Shown here: positions 5,354 to 7,130 of the stretch, in pieces | How positions within the stretch are numbered: position 1 is the stretch's first letter | Layout of the letters: the number at the start of each line of letters is the position of its first letter | Source of the DNA: a bacterium | Lineage (GTDB): Bacteria; Patescibacteriota; Saccharimonadia; Saccharimonadales; UBA4665 | DNA: 7,130 nt | Reading direction: 5' to 3' | Assembly: GCA_021846795.1 (NCBI GenBank) | Contig: JAJZWG010000034.1 | Span: 1 to 7,130, forward strand | The notes under the pieces: model-generated | What the model saw: the letters and a program-made list of their open reading frames with translations, nothing else | What the model was told of the DNA's origin: nothing | Database searches by the model: none | Made by a program: the position numbers and the translations under genes

Positions 5354-7123
5354 TTATAAACTTCTTTCAACAATCTCTTGATCGTAAAATTCAATCTTAT
5401 CATCAATTAAAATTTCAACTTTCTGATTATTACTAATATCAATCGATAAACCACAAAGTTCACCCTCTAAAACTTCCTTAACATTAACTTGACCACGTTT
5501 TAGATTATTTAATTTTGATTCTAAAATTAAATTTTCACCACGTTTAACCCTTAATAAAGAATTAAGATTAATTTTACCGCTTAAAACTAAACCACCACAA
5601 ATAATTTCATTTTTGGTTGTCGAAAAAATAGCTTTAATCTGTAATTCACCAACAAATTTTTCAATAATCTCAGGATTCAACAAATCAGATAATCTATTTT
5701 TAACATCATCAATTAATTCATAAATAATTTTATAATTTTTAATCTCAATATGATCCCTTTGAGCTTGATGTAAAATACTACCACTCAAACTAGTATTAAA
5801 ACTATAAATAATTGAATTGGTTGTTTTAGCTAAATATAAATCATTTTCATTAACCGAACCAACACTTGATCCAACAATACTTAAAGCCACCTCGTCGGTT
5901 TCAAGTGATTTTAAACTATCAATTACTGAAGTTAACGAACCTTTTACATCAGCTTTAATTAAAATATTAATTTTCTTCAAATTATTACTTTGATTAATTC
6001 GTCTAATTAATTCTGTACTATTAATTGATTGACTAATAATATCTTCTGAAGTTAATTCACTAATTATTTTTTTAGCAGCTTTTTCGTTTTTAATAATCTT
6101 AAATTCATCACCAAAATCAGGTAAAGTTTTCAAACCAACAATTTTAACTGGTGTAGCTGGATAAGCTTCAACTACAGTTTGACCTTCCATGCTTTCTAAA
6201 TTACGGATTTTACCATAACTTTGACCAGCTATAATGAAATCATTAATTTTTAATACACCTTGGTAAACTAAACCATAAACAACTGGTCCTCGACCTTTTT
6301 CTAAATGAGCTTCAATAATTAAACCACTAGCTGGACTTTTAATATCGGCTTTTAATTCTTCTAATTCAGCTACCAATAAAATCATATCCAATAATTTATC
6401 AACACCTTGACCAGTTTTAGCTGAGACTTCTACTAAAACTGTTTCACCGCCCCATTCTTCAATTAAAATATCTTGATCAGCTAATTGTTGTTTAATTTTA
6501 ATAACATCAGCTCCTTCCTTGTCAATTTTATTAACTGCAATAATAATTTTCGACTGAGCTTGTTTAGCGAATTTTAAAGCTTCAATAGTTTGAGGTTTAA
6601 TGCCATCATCAGCTGCAATGACAATAACAACAATGTCAGTTAATCGAGCTCCGTGTTGTCTAATCGCACTAAATGCTTCATGACCAGGAGTATCTAAAAA
6701 AGTAATCAATTTATCTTTATACTTAACTTGATAAGCTGAAATATGTTGAGTGATACCACCAGCCTCTTTTTTAACAACATTAGTAGCTCTTATATTATCC
6801 AATAAAGAAGTTTTACCATGATCAACATGTCCCATAACCGCCACAATAGGCGGTCTTTCAATGCCTTGATGATTAATTTGATTATTTTTTAAATTAATCA
6901 ATGATTGATCGTCGGTCTGATTATTTTTTTGATTAAGTTTGATGTCTAACCCTAGCTCATTGATTAATATTTGAGCGGTATCAATATCAATTTTTTCATT
7001 AACCGTAGCCATAATGCCATTTTTCATTAGTTCAGTGATTAATTGACTAACTGGCCGATGAACTATATCGGCTAAACCACCGACGGTTATCATTGAACTA
7101 GTAGTAATAACTGTTTCAGACAT
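5354..7123 (-). CDS. infB: Translation initiation factor IF-2, short form
   Basis: IF-2 is the GTPase that brings formyl-Met-tRNA to the 30S ribosomal subunit and promotes joining of the 50S subunit. Domain order: a short IF2-N module at about 11-60 (ITVGGLADIVHRPVSQLITELM), a linker of about 25 polar residues, and the G domain with GHVDHGKT (98-105), GGITQH (122-127), DTPGHE (144-149), NKID (198-201) and SAK (234-236). Domain II follows at about 265-350, then the helical region, domain III (IKADVKGSLTSVIDSL, 389-404) and the C-terminal fMet-tRNA-binding domain (GGLVLSGKINLNSLLRV to VKEVLEGELCGLSID). At 589 residues it lacks the long N-terminal extension of E. coli IF-2 (890). The ATG at 7123 is seven bases from the window edge, so upstream signals cannot be seen; Met11 is an alternative start. 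Confidence 0.95.
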   Translation of the reverse strand: MSETVITTSSMITVGGLADIVHRPVSQLITELMKNGIMATVNEKIDIDTAQILINELGLDIKLNQKNNQTDDQSLINLKNNQINHQGIERPPIVAVMGHVDHGKTSLLDNIRATNVVKKEAGGITQHISAYQVKYKDKLITFLDTPGHEAFSAIRQHGARLTDIVVIVIAADDGIKPQTIEALKFAKQAQSKIIIAVNKIDKEGADVIKIKQQLADQDILIEEWGGETVLVEVSAKTGQGVDKLLDMILLVAELEELKADIKSPASGLIIEAHLEKGRGPVVYGLVYQGVLKINDFIIAGQSYGKIRNLESMEGQTVVEAYPATPVKIVGLKTLPDFGDEFKIIKNEKAAKKIISELTSEDIISQSINSTELIRRINQSNNLKKINILIKADVKGSLTSVIDSLKSLETDEVALSIVGSSVGSVNENDLYLAKTTNSIIYSFNTSLSGSILHQAQRDHIEIKNYKIIYELIDDVKNRLSDLLNPEIIEKFVGELQIKAIFSTTKNEIICGGLVLSGKINLNSLLRVKRGENLILESKLNNLKRGQVNVKEVLEGELCGLSIDISNNQKVEILIDDKIEFYDQEIVERSL

Positions 7124-7130
7124 AAAATAT

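Noticed and set aside
1559..7123. Use of UGA as glycine, as in Gracilibacteria or Absconditabacteria
   Set aside because: All five housekeeping frames are full length with UGA unassigned and no gene seems truncated by it. The absence of UGA among the few stop codons seen is too small a sample to mean anything.
1..7130. CRISPR arrays, tRNA or rRNA genes, riboswitches, retrons
   Set aside because: I saw no regularly spaced repeats, no cloverleaf-like sequences and no known riboswitch core on either strand by eye.

Overview
The window looks like a piece of a small, AT-rich bacterial genome, most probably of the Candidate Phyla Radiation (Patescibacteria). This is an inference from several traits: low GC, very tight and overlapping housekeeping genes, a short IF-2 and a short PriA, and a small DUF5663-like protein next to IF-2. 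The housekeeping frames read through at full length with UGA unassigned, and every stop used is UAA or UAG, so there is no sign of a UGA-glycine code. I cannot name the exact lineage.

Region 1 (1 to about 1165) is decayed accessory DNA read on the minus strand. A Fic-family gene starts at 512 with a good ribosome binding site. It is broken by what looks like a single-base deletion at about 380, and is then cut at about 165-170, where the frame runs into the last 50 residues of a DDE-type (rve) transposase whose element continues off the left edge. Upstream lie two short reading frames of unknown nature (579-773 and 822-1067), a small inverted repeat, and otherwise featureless AT-rich DNA.

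Region 2 (1166-1558) holds a small winged-helix regulator on the minus strand and a compact back-to-back promoter region shared with priA.

Region 3 (1559-4965, plus strand) is a housekeeping run: priA (replication restart helicase), def (peptide deformylase) and fmt (Met-tRNA formyltransferase). There is a 22-base gap between priA and def, and a 29-base overlap between def and fmt.

Region 4 (4952-7123, minus strand) is infB (initiation factor IF-2) followed by a 122-residue DUF5663-like protein, whose 3' end overlaps that of fmt by 14 bases.

Fmt, Def and IF-2 act on the same molecule. Fmt formylates initiator Met-tRNA, IF-2 delivers it to the ribosome, and Def removes the formyl group from the new protein. 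PriA restarts stalled replication forks. The genes priA, def and the DUF5663-like gene share an arrangement in which a -10 box sits 8-11 bases before the start codon with little or no leader, which suggests leaderless mRNAs.

I found no convincing new multi-gene system. The observations most worth following are the Fic/transposase scar, the apparent leaderless promoters, a PriA that seems to lack the winged-helix domain, and an Fmt with a shortened tRNA-contacting loop.
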